Below, piece by piece: positions 44,200 to 54,379 of a stretch of DNA of 64,000 nt. The stretch comes from Durusdinium trenchii. Lineage: Eukaryota; Sar; Dinophyceae; Suessiales; Symbiodiniaceae. The notes under the pieces were generated by a model. The model did no database searches and was not told the origin of the DNA. It worked only from the letters and a program-made list of their open reading frames with translations. A program made the position numbers and the translations under genes. Where the stretch lies: assembly GCA_963970005.1 (NCBI GenBank), contig CAXAMN010000004.1:384989-448988 (forward strand), read 5' to 3'. Position 1 is the stretch's first letter. Every line of letters begins with the position of its first letter.

Positions 44200-44653
44200 G
44201 GGCCACGGCGGGATGGTGAAAACGAAGTTCCAACGTCAAGGGACCTATGCGCCGCAAGAGTTGGAGATCCTTCATGCCATCGATGAGCGCTTTGAAGAGT
44301 TGGAAGAGACCATCATCTTGGCCTCCTTGGTACCCCAGCTTCATGAGCGACTCTTTGCAGTTGAGCAGCTGCTGAATTTGAAGAAGGACCAGATCTCTTC
44401 TTCATCCTCTTCCGGCTCCAAACTGGACACCTCGAGTAAGCTCGCGGACAAGCTGCAGAAAGTGCCCAGTGCAAGCCCCTTGAATGCCCCCCGCTTGGGC
44501 GCGCAGGCGCCCAGTCCGGCGCGGAAAGCAGCACCAGACGAGGAGGAAACTGTGGATGATGAGGGGAACATAATTATGGTGGAGTCTCGAAGTGTTTCAT
44601 TTGATGCTTTGTTGGAGTGCTTCTCAACTACAAACACGAAGCAAAGTAATTGA
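44200..44653 (+). CDS. Helical protein exon with Ser-rich linker (unknown family)
   Basis: Starts after GGTTCAG|G and stays open for 150 codons to TGA. The first part (YAPQELEILHAIDERFEELE, LASLVPQLHERLFAVEQLLN) forms long amphipathic helices. Then come a Ser run (SSSSSSGSKLDTSSKLADKL), a Pro/Ala-rich linker and an acidic segment (DEEETVDDEGNIIMVESRS). An internal ATG at 44213 could be a start. The last 20 codons may be intronic if the donor lies near ATG|GTGGAG at 44579. Confidence 0.55.
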
Positions 44654-44779
44654 ACATATTACAAGTCGATCTACCCGCACTCCAGAATGATTATGGGAGT
44701 GCGCTGCATGTGTGCCTCTCAATAGGCCCAAATATCTCAAATCAACATTCCTAAGCTTTGACACATCTTCGGAGCCGAG

Positions 44780-44902
44780 GAGTTGGAGCCACCTCCGCTG
44801 CCCGTCTCAGTCTCTTCTCGCGTCAGCGTCGAGGACTTGGCCGCCCTGTCGCCCCTGCAGCGCCGCGAAGTGAAGAAGATGACCGAGATCTCCCGGGACA
44901 AG
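44780..44902 (+). CDS. Candidate exon (VEDLAALSPLQRREVKKMTE)
   Basis: Reads EELEPPPLPVSVSSRVSVED then LAALSPLQRREVKKMTEISR, ending at GACAAG|GTCTCC or later. It has a Pro-rich start followed by a charged helix. It lies between the helical exon at 44200 and the membrane-protein gene and could be the first part of the latter. Confidence 0.42.
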
Positions 44903-45249
44903 GTCTCCGTGATCGATGAGAAGACCTTAGATACCCAGACCAATGAATCTCGGTCTAGACTGAGGTGAATTTCCGGTTTTGGGCTGTGCCGAGGTGCCTT
45001 CCGAGGTTTCTTTCTGAAGATGGTTTGAAGTTTGTTGCGGTATGTTGATGTCTACCAGCTGGAGCCTGGGAATGGGACCGAAAGAATGGCACGATTTTCG
45101 GTCTACCTTTCAACAACAGGTTTTCTACCTGCTCCCTTCTGGTCTGTGGGAATAGTTGGAGCGTACAGCCCTTATTAAGACAATGCATTTGAAGGGACTT
45201 CTGCATTTCCATGTCCAGTGTGACCTCAAAAGATGTCCAAACGCTCCAG

Positions 45250-45422
45250 TTCTTCGTTCGCCGCACCGCACCGCATATGCGGAGCATGCAGTTCGTGCGG
45301 AGGAATACTACACCTTTGGGGAGTCCACTTGGGATCTGGTGATCTTCATCGGTACCGGAGCGCTGGGACCCCTGGGTTCTTTTCAGACCTTCTTATTGGC
45401 GGTGGTGAATGTCCTCATGCAA
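45250..45422 (+). CDS. Membrane protein exon with first hydrophobic segment
   Basis: Reads YAEHAVRAEEYYTFGESTWD then LVIFIGTGALGPLGSFQTFL and LAVVNVLMQ. The second half is a likely membrane helix. It ends at ATGCAA with a GC donor (|GCGCCT), phase 0, and joins to VVFVAIAAYNF at 46126. The 5' limit is uncertain. Confidence 0.65.
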
Positions 45423-46125
45423 GCGCCTCGCTTTTGGGGGGCCTAGTGACTGGTGAACACGCCGGGAGTCTTGCGCTGGAAAAAGGAATGGTCCAACCAT
45501 GTCCCACCCGATTCCGATTCCGATGAAAAAGCGTGCCACCGGCTTTGGGGTGTTTCGTGTTATTTTCGAGGGGTGATGTGTATATGCATGCGTAATCATG
45601 CGTATGTATCTCTTTCTCTTTTGGACTGACATAGGCTATAGACGTCATTGTTTGGTGTGTTGATTGTTTCGTTCTTGATTTGAACTTGTTGTAAGTCTCC
45701 TTCATCTTCCGCCACACCAAGCACCACCGCCACACTCCGCTAGATCGACGTAACAACGTCTACATGTCGGACAGGAGTGGGCCTTGGGAGCCCATCGGGC
45801 TGAGGAAACCCCTGTTGGACACTGACAGAACAGGGGAGGTTGATTCAGGGGTAGGCTGGGATGATCCGGGAAACAGTGGAGGGTGGCCACCATCTGATCC
45901 ATGAATTAGGAAATCTTCAGGATGATTTGGCCATGGACACCAGTACACTCAAAATACATCCATGTGATTCTATGCATACCACCCCCAAGTGTCCACTCCC
46001 ATTCCTTCACCCAAAACAGTCTCACTTCGAAGCTCCAGACTCGCTGGGGCCGGCCGTTTCGGCAGCCATGGTTCTTCGAATGAGCGGTGGCCATCCCAGC
46101 CGGGACCCGTGGGTGTTCCACCGAG

Positions 46126-46205
46126 GTCGTCTTTGTGGCCATCGCGGCGTACAATTTCACCTCTCCGGATGTCGATGAAGAGGCCATCCTTGCCTCCCTG
46201 AGGCG
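46126..46205 (+). CDS. Membrane protein exon (VVFVAIAAYNFTSPDVDEEA)
   Basis: Reads VVFVAIAAYNFTSPDVDEEA then ILASLRR. Acceptor CACCGAG|GTC. The donor is GA (AGGCG|GAAAAC) in phase 2, and the join gives SLRRWRRSSGHSFADY. The unspliced frame would continue into Arg/Lys-rich noise. Confidence 0.65.
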
Positions 46206-46568
46206 GAAAACACGGAGTCTTCGCCGTCGTCGTCCCAAAAAAAAGCACTTCTGTTAGCCATCATAGTCATAGTTTGTTTTTTGGGAGAGGGGGGAGGATT
46301 GGGACCATCTGAAAGGATCTGAAAGGATGTTTTTTTGCAGGTGTCAGGTTGAACTGTGCCTTCCGGCTTAGGTTCCAGGTCCAAGCTTCGTGGAGGAAGC
46401 TCCAGGTGTACCTGGAAGTAGACCCCGCTCTGTCCCACTTGACCCATCCGATCCTCAGCGACATGCGAACTACAACGACAAAAGGCAATTATCGGATTGT
46501 TTTTTAAGGGGGTCTTTTGACTGACTGGAACATCATCCATCGCACCGAGCTTGTTTCTTCCCGTGCAG

Positions 46569-46695
46569 GTGGCGAAGGTCCTCGGGCCATTCCTTCGCAG
46601 ATTATAGCGCTGTGGCAAAGGAATCCTTGGTGCACCGTGGCTGGGCTGAAGATGGTGCGGCAAGACTCGATACCGAAGACTCGCAAATTCACGAA
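46569..46695 (+). CDS. Membrane protein exon (FADYSAVAKESLVHRGWAED)
   Basis: After CGTGCAG|G it reads WRRSSGHSFADYSAVAKESL then VHRGWAEDGAARLDTEDSQI, a charged soluble loop. The 3' limit is unclear; a GA donor before the TAA (CAC|GAATAA) is possible. One or more exons between here and 48587 are unresolved. Confidence 0.5.
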
Positions 46696-46869
46696 TAATG
46701 GGATATACCACTATAATCTGAGGTCCTGAGGCTCGTGATCAGTGCAGGAAGGACATAAGAGGTAGCCTAGATGTGCATCATAGACATGGGTGATTTGCGT
46801 TGAATTGGCCCAAGTCGGGAATCACTTCTTGACCAGGCTCCTTTGAGCCTTTCAGATGCCCAGGATGGA

Positions 46870-46945
46870 CCGTTCACAGTGTTTTGTTCTTATTGTTTGT
46901 TCGATGCGCCAAAGCGCGCCACGGTACCGGTCGACCAACGATGCA
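46870..46945 (+). CDS. Weak candidate exon of the membrane-protein gene
   Basis: After GCCCAG|G three frames are open. One reads DGPFTVFCSYCLFDAPKRAT to a GC donor, another WTVHSVLFLLFVRCAKARHG. I cannot choose between them. A further open frame at 46996-47184 (ALMERLAVGVCEAISGLEPG, WECPRCS) may also be an exon. Confidence 0.25.
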
Positions 46946-47489
46946 GGCAAAACCATCTTCCATGTTAGGACCGTCCTCCTCGCTGCGCTCGAGGAGTGTG
47001 CAAGATCGATAAATCCTTAGAGTCCTCTGGAATCCAAGTGGCTCTCATGGAGCGCCTCGCTGTTGGGGTTTGTGAAGCGATCTCCGGTCTCGAACCTGGG
47101 GCGGTTGGGTGGGAATGTCCGCGATGTTCCGCGTTGGTCTCGCTTGCCTTGGGAAGGAAAGGGGCCCACTGTCAGTTGCAATAAGGAAAAGAGTTCAGCT
47201 TGTCTCATCGTCAATGAAGCTTTGGATCCAAAGTTGGTCACCGACGAACACATAGAATTGGAATTCATTTTAGTTGTGCGGCGGACCATGTGTTTCAGAG
47301 ATGTCTCTTGTGGGGATGGGCAGGGCATCAACACAACATCATAACAGGATCAATAAAGGTAATCCTGAGTAGGTCCCCTAGTCCATCCTAGGCTCCTAGG
47401 CCTATAGTCCATTGGTCCTCGTGGTCCATTGATCAAAAAGCGAGAGATTTGCATGTTGCGCCAATTCTGCAAAAAACAGAGCTACAAGG

Positions 47490-47562
47490 ACGCTACGAAC
47501 GGGCCTCCTGGCATCGCTACTAGGAACAAGGACGTACGAACGGAGCAAAGGACATCGCTAGT
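47490..47562. repeat. Dispersed repeat copy with ACGAACGG words
   Basis: CTACGAACGGGCCTCCTGGC, ATCGCTACTAGGAACAAGGA, CGTACGAACGGAGC; same variant family as at 11970 and 51064. Confidence 0.75.
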
Positions 47563-47929
47563 TTTTCTTGCTCTTAAAGAAGGTGCTGGGCTCTCCCTGG
47601 TTGCCTTGGTCCAAAGATGTCACTTTCTCGAGTCTTCTTGTCCGATGCTGGCGTCCGTTATGTCCGGGGTCACATGACATGGTCCTACTATGTCCTACTC
47701 GTTTCCAAGCAAGCTTTTGTAGCTTTCTGTGTGCTCATGAGGGGGCGCTGCCACGAAACCTTCTTTTGTATCAGTGGTTTTGTGGGCTTCTTTGGTTTTC
47801 TATGCGTCCTACCAGGGTGGAGGTAGAATTTAGAACAGACCTGGCAAATCCTGTTGTGGCCCCACCTCAACGTGAAATTTACAAGAGACCTTACACAGCC
47901 ATTTGTGGGGTGAGGTCTTGAAGCAAGCA

Positions 47930-48130
47930 CACATGAATACACACATGAGCTATCCCAGCCACACGCATCTGTTTGTGGGCCAACCAAGAATAAACAATTA
48001 GGGCAGGAACAAACCATTCCAACCATACACACGCCCAGCCTTTCAGAACCACCCGGCCATAAAAGCACGCCTTTCATATCTTGCACACGCATCTGTTTGC
48101 GGCCAACCCAGGAGAAAAGAACGCATTTGG
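47930..48130. repeat. Two-copy diverged repeat CACACGCATCTGTTTGNGGCCAACC
   Basis: CACACGCATCTGTTTG followed by GGCCAACC(A/C)AG occurs at 47961 and again at 48083, inside a Pro/His-rich low-quality region. Long antisense ORFs here are probably spurious. Confidence 0.6.
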
Positions 48131-48586
48131 CAAAGCAGACCCACATGGCTATTTTTGTAAGATGGGCGGTCAGGAGCCATTCCAACCGAAAACACCCATT
48201 TATGGGCCATGGATGGAGGCCATAAAAATACACACCTGTATGTGCATCAAGCGAGAGCCCGTCAGACGTTGCCCTTTTGTGGCCACAAACCTGACACCCC
48301 AACGACCTCGGGTGCCCTGAGAGCTGTAAATACCAGCAGTTCAGTTTGTGTGATCCGTATTCGTCGTATTTTGATCCCCTATAGTTCCATTCAGTTCCTA
48401 AACATTAACAGGTTGATCCGTTTGAGTTTGTTTGATCCCTGTCCCTTTTTAAAGCATTATGCGAACGTCTTCATGTCAACTAGCATCACAAGACGCACAC
48501 GTGTTTTGCTTTCTTCAAGACATAGGGGACCCGTTGCGGAAGTTGAACGTATTTCGAGGCCGGCTTTAAACCTGTTCCCAACTGAG

Positions 48587-48698
48587 GGATATCAACAAGT
48601 ACCTGAAGTCCGACGCAGCGGGCATGGAAGGCTTCTTCACAGGCCAAATCCTCTGCATTGTGGCGCTGGTTTGTTGGTATTTGATGGTGGCAAAGGAG
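48587..48698 (+). CDS. Membrane protein exon with transmembrane helix
   Basis: Starts after ACTGAG|G and reads DINKYLKSDAAGMEGFFTGQ then ILCIVALVCWYLMVAKE, a clear membrane helix. The GC donor (AAGGAG|GCTTCC) in phase 0 joins to VSHALALHRGVMAM at 49543. If unspliced, the frame reads on to a GT at 48771, an alternative end. Confidence 0.78.
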
Positions 48699-49044
48699 GC
48701 TTCCAAGCTTTCAAAATCGGGACTTGTTGGGACACTGTCGCTGGCGCAGCGCCTGGCCGAACCATCTCAGGTGTTTGAACCACTATTTTTTCTTGAATTC
48801 TTGTCATTGTTGGAGGACTGACCATTTCTATATAGTTCTATATTACTGTATGTCCACAACAGTTTAATGCCTGAACTCCTGAACCACTTTGACCAAATCG
48901 AATACGATGTGTCCACGATGTGTCCACGATGTGTCTTCCGGCGGTAAAAACGACCGTGACTTAACAGAACCGCGGTAAGGAACCGCGGTATACGTACATG
49001 TGACCCCCATCCAAATGCGAGAAAGTTATACCTAGCACTTCCAA

Positions 49045-49105
49045 TGGGTGCCCAGTGGAGGGCCATAAGTAGGGCATGGTAGTCTATTGGACACCCATTG
49101 GATGG
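49045..49105. repeat. Inverted repeat CCAATGGGTG...CACCCATTGG
   Basis: CCAATGGGTG at about 49042 pairs perfectly with CACCCATTGG near 49093; intronic, no evident function. Confidence 0.5.
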
Positions 49106-49542
49106 TCCAGGTATATACATGTTTGCGATGTTTTGCTCAAGCCGCGCAAACACTTAATTAATGATCCCAACATGAATACATGTGTCACCAAGCAGCGACT
49201 ATTCTCGGGTGTGTGCATTGTGGCAAGAGAGTAGTAAGCATGAACAGTGGGACATTGAAAGATCAACTATAGGAACATATCATATCCGAACATATCTCCT
49301 CAGGATGTCATGTTTTGAAATGATCAGACGATTCGAGGGGTCACTCAGTTCAGATCACCTGACTTGGCAACCGGGCGAAACCGATGCAAACCACTCAGGT
49401 CATGCTCCGGAAGTGAGTTCGGGATAAACCCCCTTCCCCCTTGGTGGTTGTTTGTGAGGTCCTCTTCCTCTTTTCCTCTCTTTTTGTTTTTGCTCTCTTG
49501 TTCGCTTTGTCCTCCCTTTCTTCTCTCCCATTCCTCCCTGAG

Positions 49543-49632
49543 GTGAGTCATGCTTTGGCCTTGCACCGCGGCGTTATGGCCATGCCTCGGGGGCTTACGA
49601 AGCTGGACCAGCGGGAGAACCCCTTCACGCAG
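49543..49632 (+). CDS. Membrane protein exon (VSHALALHRGVMAMPRGLTK)
   Basis: Long pyrimidine tract and CTGAG|GTG acceptor. Reads VSHALALHRGVMAMPRGLTK then LDQRENPFTQ. It ends at ACGCAG with a GC donor. The join to 50620 gives NPFTQVVHYRLRAV. Soluble loop between membrane helices. Confidence 0.78.
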
Positions 49633-50619
49633 GCGAGTTCGACGGGCGCATTCCGCTTCCGGGTTGAGCTTCCACGGTTCAGTTGGCGTGGAATTGCGAC
49701 CATCCACCTTTTGGGATGGTTTAGAGGTGCTCTAAGTTGATACCTACTACTTGGTATCCCAAGCATGTTTCAAACTGAGGTCAGGGATTGATGCAAAGGC
49801 CAACAGCACCTCAGGCACAGGGACCTCCAATACTAGCAGGTCAAGTCATTCGTCTTTTGCTGAGTATTGACCTTTAACACAGAAAAGATCCAGACAAAAT
49901 GGGGCGAAGCAGTGCATATTTCTCCGATTGACAAATATGTCCACCTCTACCAGCAACTAACTGCTGCAGCTTCGAGAAATTCAAGCCCCTATCCCCAGCC
50001 TGGGGCAACCCTTGTCAAGTGCTGTCTTGCTGTCCTTCTGTTCTTCTTTGGGCTCCTGGAAGCCCACACAAACAGATGCATTCGGTGAGGATTTCTGAAT
50101 ACCATGCAGATACACACTTAGGTCATAGGTCGGTCGAAGCTCTGCTCGGTCTACCAAAGAATAGAGACAAGTGACGTCACCAGCGCATTCCAGAAGTCCG
50201 GATCACTACTGGAACGATCTACACCAGTATTTGTGATGCCATTTCTTCGATGAATGCAGCTCAATCCTACAGACTGGCTGCCTGCCCGGGCCTGACATAG
50301 CCTGGTCAACAGGTCCATTTGAGAGAATTGTTTGCCTGGAGATGTTCGGGGGTCATCACTTGTCACAGGCTCCTGGTAATAGATCGCCTGTTCATCCGCG
50401 TCTCGTCCATTCCGGTCAGCATTGCGTTGGAAGGTGGGCCAAAGGGCTGACAGGGCAAACCGATCTCCACATCATTCTACGAGCGACCCCAATGTTCCGC
50501 CAAGGGCTGCCTTCCGTATGTTATTTTTTGCGCCACAGGTTCCTCCCGCGGTCGCTCATCACGCTGGCCCTGACACACCCGACCGTGTGACGTGTCCGCG
50601 TGCATCGTGCGCCGCGGAG

Positions 50620-50745
50620 GTGGTGCATTACCGGCTTCGTGCGGTGACCTTCAGCCGCAAGCTTGCCAGTGGACTGCTCTTGCTATACCGCCTGGTGGCC
50701 GCCGGGCTGCTGGTCATGGTGGGGACCTACTTTCTGGTCTACACA
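50620..50745 (+). CDS. Membrane protein exon with transmembrane helix
   Basis: After GCGGAG|GTG it reads VVHYRLRAVTFSRKLASGLL then LLYRLVAAGLLVMVGTYFLV and YT, one long or two short membrane segments. The GT donor (CTACACA|GTGACT) in phase 0 joins to VSVTELILNAVAL. Confidence 0.78.
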
Positions 50746-51063
50746 GTGACTGGCCGAAAGGAATGATTCGGTGGGATGAACCATTGGGTATGCCCGAGGT
50801 TTGCACCAGCTGTAGTCTGTAGTCTGTAGAGTCTGTAGTCTTTGACATGAGCCGTATAGCCGTAGAGCGGAATTCCAGATTTTACAGTTGAGCCTCCGAT
50901 CTCAAAACCATGATGTCTTTGGGGCCCTCGGGAGAGCGGATTTCAGCTCCCATACACAGTTTTCCGACGCATGTTCAAACTACACCGACATAGACCCCAG
51001 ATACTGACAACGCCTAAAAACATCTAAAAACAAAATGAAAACACCTGAAACTAACACATCAAT

Positions 51064-51142
51064 AAGAACAAGAAGCTACGAACGGGGCTCCTGGCCTTAC
51101 TACTAGCAACAAGGATGCTACGAACGGAGCATGTGCATCGCG
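51064..51142. repeat. Dispersed repeat copy with ACGAACGG words
   Basis: GAACAAGAAGCTACGAACGG, GGCTCCTGGCCTTACTACTA, GCAACAAGGATGCTACGAAC; same family as 47490. Confidence 0.75.
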
Positions 51143-51867
51143 ACTCGAACGGAGTGGGTCCAACAAGGTCGGAATGGCTCTAGCAATGTGGTCCTCTTCG
51201 AAGTGGGGAAAGAAGTTGAACACCATTTCGGTCCCATGGAAAAACCATTTCGGAGACAAGTTAGGAGAGGCAGCAGCGTCAAACATGTCGATCACAAGCA
51301 GACAAGTGGGGAGACATGCGCGGAAACAAGGCAGCAGCGGCAGTGGTGGATCAAAACGCCGATCAGCCACCCAGTCATTCAGAATCATTGAGAATTGAGA
51401 AGTAATGAGAGAAGTAGAAAACATTTAAAGACCCTATAGCCTAGAATACCTTTCAGCTATCTGGGGAAATGTCAAAAACTTGTGCCACTAGTTAGTCCAG
51501 CCACAGATGGGGTCAGAGTGGGAGTTTGACCATCTTCCTAGCATGTTTAAACTTCCTTTTGACTTCAACTTGTTCTAAACTTCCTTTTAAAGAGAACCTG
51601 AGCCACTAGTCGGGGTCAGGATTGGATGACATGCGAGGGGTTCGAGGCTTGAGGAGAGAAGAGAGGTTTCAACAGGGGAGAGTCTGAAAGGAAAGCTCAA
51701 AGAGGTGCCATGTCTTGCTTCGCCCAGCAGCTGGCTATAACACAAGAGTCCAGATGTTCTGGGATGTGTTCTCTACGAGATGCATTATTTGCACGTCCAT
51801 CATCCAAACCATCCTACCAAACCCTCAAAACACCTTCAATGTTTTTTAGCATGCAACAACTGGAGAT

Positions 51868-51906
51868 ATACAATATAATTATATATATAATATATATATA
51901 TATGAT
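51868..51906. repeat. AT-dinucleotide-rich run
   Basis: TATACAATATAATTATATAT and further TA/AT steps inside an intron of the membrane-protein gene. Confidence 0.8.
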
Positions 51907-52197
51907 TTTACAGCTCTCAACCACACTGGTTGAAAAAACAGCACACGTTAGCCTACTTCTGAGTGATTTGAGAACCCTCAACCACAGCCTTTCACTCTTC
52001 GCCGGCGACGTGTGCAACGTGGTCGTTGGACGTGTCCATCGTTGAGGCTTCAAAAGAAGGATGTTAACTTTGATTGAACAACTGTGCAACATACATATTC
52101 TGAATGGGATTCCCTTGAATTTGATCATAAATTGATCTCTTTCGGGATTTTGGTCTCCCATGTTTCGTTTTCTCCTACCGTGTTGGTGTTTCTCCAG

Positions 52198-52248
52198 GTG
52201 AGCGTCACAGAGCTCATTTTAAACGCCGTGGCCTTGGGGATTATCTTG
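52198..52248 (+). CDS. Membrane protein exon (VSVTELILNAVALGIIL), 51 bp
   Basis: A 17-codon exon after TCTCCAG|GTG. It ends at a GA donor (ATCTTG|GAGACT), giving ELILNAVALGIILDIDDLLF with the next exon. Choosing GAG as part of the exon instead would break the frame with 52745. Confidence 0.75.
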
Positions 52249-52744
52249 GAGACTGAGCTGAGGAAGTGTTTGGGGATCTCTTTCCCCTTCGAGATGATCC
52301 CCCTTGTTCAAGACTGAAAGAATCGGCAGGCTGGAAGGTTTTTCGGGTCATATTGGAGCAAAGGTGGACGCATCCCAAAACACCTCGAACGAATGGGTAC
52401 CATTGGAACATCCAGTGGGCCAAAAGGGTACCCATTCGAACAATACACGTCACGACAGAACGGGTGACACACATTGAACGCCAAAACTGAATCCCATCGC
52501 CAGAAGCCGAGGGGAAGAAAGAGACTGTTCAACTTGGTTGCTTCACTGAAGTACTCCATATGGGGGGGAGCTGACCTTTGGGGGGGAGCTAACAACTTTT
52601 TTTTTTGGGGGGGGAGCTGACCTTTTTCAGGCACTGGGAGATCCTCGAGGACGGAGGTCCTGTTTTCTTCCACCGACATTTGTCTTCCATTCGCCACCGA
52701 AGGACATCTGTCCGCTCGCCGCGAGGGTTAACAATCACCCTGAG

Positions 52745-52847
52745 GACATCGATGATCTCTTGTTCGACGCCTTAGCCACGACTCCAGGGAGGCATTTGGT
52801 TCATCAACTGGATCCACTGCCCATGCCGTCCTTGCCCAGGATTCGAG
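52745..52847 (+). CDS. Membrane protein exon (DIDDLLFDALATTPGRHLVH)
   Basis: After CCTGAG|GAC it reads DIDDLLFDALATTPGRHLVH then QLDPLPMPSLPRIR. It ends in phase 1 at ATTCGAG with a GC donor (|GCGACA). The join restores RIRGADAKSVFM. Amphipathic loop rich in Leu and Pro. Confidence 0.8.
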
Positions 52848-53237
52848 GCGACAGCACCAAAAAACCATATGCTTGTTTTGTCCAGCGCGATGCTGGGATC
52901 TCATTTGGAGATGAAGAAGATAGAACAAGGAATGTGAGCTGGAATGAGTTGACCTTAGTTGATGAAAAGGTGATAAGTCTAAGGCTGTTTGTGCTTGTCA
53001 TCTTTTTGCTGAGGGATTCCTGCCAGACCAAGGGGAGTCCTTCATGGACTGTCCTTCAAGGCGATCACCCAACGGTCCGAAGAACCGCCGAGACCAAGGT
53101 GTCAGAGGATGTTGGGACATGTCCTTTTTGCTATCACTAAACCAGGCAGCTGAAGAAGCACTGATGGGATTCCTGAACAGATTTCCTGGGTATCTGGAAA
53201 GCTTTTCTTCCCCATGTTCTTCCCCCAAAAACGCCAG

Positions 53238-53354
53238 GGGCAGATGCCAAATCCGTCTTTATGAGCCTGGCCATTCCTGGGCTCACGCTCTTTGTTTACT
53301 TCACCATGCTGGGACCTATGGTGCAAACGCTTGAAGAGGTGAAGTCGGCCATGT
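53238..53354 (+). CDS. Membrane protein exon with transmembrane helix
   Basis: After AACGCCAG|GG it reads ADAKSVFMSLAIPGLTLFVY then FTMLGPMVQTLEEVKSAM. The middle is a membrane helix. The GT donor is at ATGT|GTCTCA in phase 1, and the next exon gives MCGGNVDFVWTLD. Confidence 0.8.
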
Positions 53355-53629
53355 GTCTCATGGCCAGACCGCCGCGCCAGACGCGAGCGCTCGACCCGCG
53401 TGAAGACCCGCGGTCAGGGAAGAAGAAGTAGTGCAGTGCACCACCAACGCAGCGGTGGCCCCTGGCCTTCAGTTCGACTATCTATAAAAGAACTGGTTCA
53501 CCCGGGTTTTTCCTAGGCAAAAGCCCTTAGTGGAACACTGGTTGTTCCAATTTGCATGGCTTCTTGGATTGGGATCAAATTCTGGTCGGCTCTTGGGTTC
53601 CCGAACCTCCGTAGTCCCCGGACGTCAAG

Positions 53630-53735
53630 GTGGTGGAAACGTCGACTTTGTATGGACCTTGGACAAGAATCGGATCACCCGCTTATCACCCACCGTTGGT
53701 GGTGGTTGGGACGAAGAAGAAGACAGCATCAAGAC
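53630..53735 (+). CDS. Membrane protein exon (GGNVDFVWTLDKNRITRLSP)
   Basis: After GTCAAG|GT it reads GGNVDFVWTLDKNRITRLSP then TVGGGWDEEEDSIK. Soluble, acidic. It ends in phase 2 at AAGAC with a GC donor (|GCTTAG). The join gives SIKTDLVGSSRTRAIEEAER. Confidence 0.78.
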
Positions 53736-54276
53736 GCTTAGCTGGATTTTGGGCTGGAATGGGTTTCTGATATGTTCGGTGAAAGGAACAACTAGGAATT
53801 ACCAGGCGCGGAGCGGAGTCATCGAAAACACTGATCACACCCACTGAAATCCTCCATGGGTTTCCTAGGCTAGGTGGAGTCACTGAAATTCTGAAATCTC
53901 AGCCTCGGCCAATGGATGATCGGTTTGACCTTCTGCTAGTCTTTTTGGCTTGACTAGTGACAGGCAAAAACAACATACAGCCCGGATCAAAAAAGCAGAT
54001 GTTGAAAGGCTGTCACTATGATTATTTCAGACATTGTGAGTGATAGACCCAGCGTGACCCAACCACCAAATTTCTCACTCGAGTCTAAACATATCTAAAA
54101 ATCCACCCCAAGCCAGGCCCATGTGGAACTTTTGAGCACCATATGATCATGTTTCCTCACCTCAGGCTGTCCCTTTGGAATGGACCTGAAACTTCTTCAC
54201 CTGCCACACTCCCCCGGTCGGTCTAGACCTTTCGATCACATCGGCCCCCGCGAAAAACTCCTTCGCGGCCTCCAAG

Positions 54277-54379
54277 TGACTTGGTCGGCTCTTCCAGGAC
54301 CAGGGCCATTGAGGAGGCCGAGAGGATTGGTTACGGCTCTTCCATCAATCAAACTCGCTTCGGCCTCTGGGAGTCCGAG
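54277..54379 (+). CDS. Membrane protein exon (AIEEAERIGYGSSINQTRFG)
   Basis: Reads DLVGSSRTRAIEEAERIGYG then SSINQTRFGLWESE, ending at TCCGAG|GTGAGC in phase 0. Its acceptor AAG|T departs from the AG|G preference, but phase and sequence flow support it. Later exons of this gene were not securely traced; one option is 54920-55002 (SSIIAGHNGIVSG, donor TCCG|GTGAGG). Confidence 0.7.

Larger units (their letters stand above)
45250..54379 (+). other. Multi-exon gene for a polytopic membrane protein (dinoflagellate-type, unnamed)
   Basis: Gene-level entry. Exons at 45250, 46126, 46569, 48587, 49543, 50620, 52198, 52745, 53238, 53630 and 54277 each have AG acceptors, usually AG|G. From 48587 to 54379 they join with matching phases into one frame. 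Donors are GC (45423, 48699, 49633, 52848, 53736), GA (46206, 52249) and GT (50746, 53355, 54380). The product has at least four hydrophobic segments and alternating charged loops. The joined text resembles a protein type I associate with dinoflagellate genomes, with no assigned function. No catalytic motif is visible; transport or sensing is possible but unproved. Confidence 0.72.

Noticed and set aside
47688..48302. 204-codon antisense ORF
   Set aside because: Covers a diverged repeat region, has no domain, and runs against all anchored genes within the introns of the + strand membrane-protein gene.
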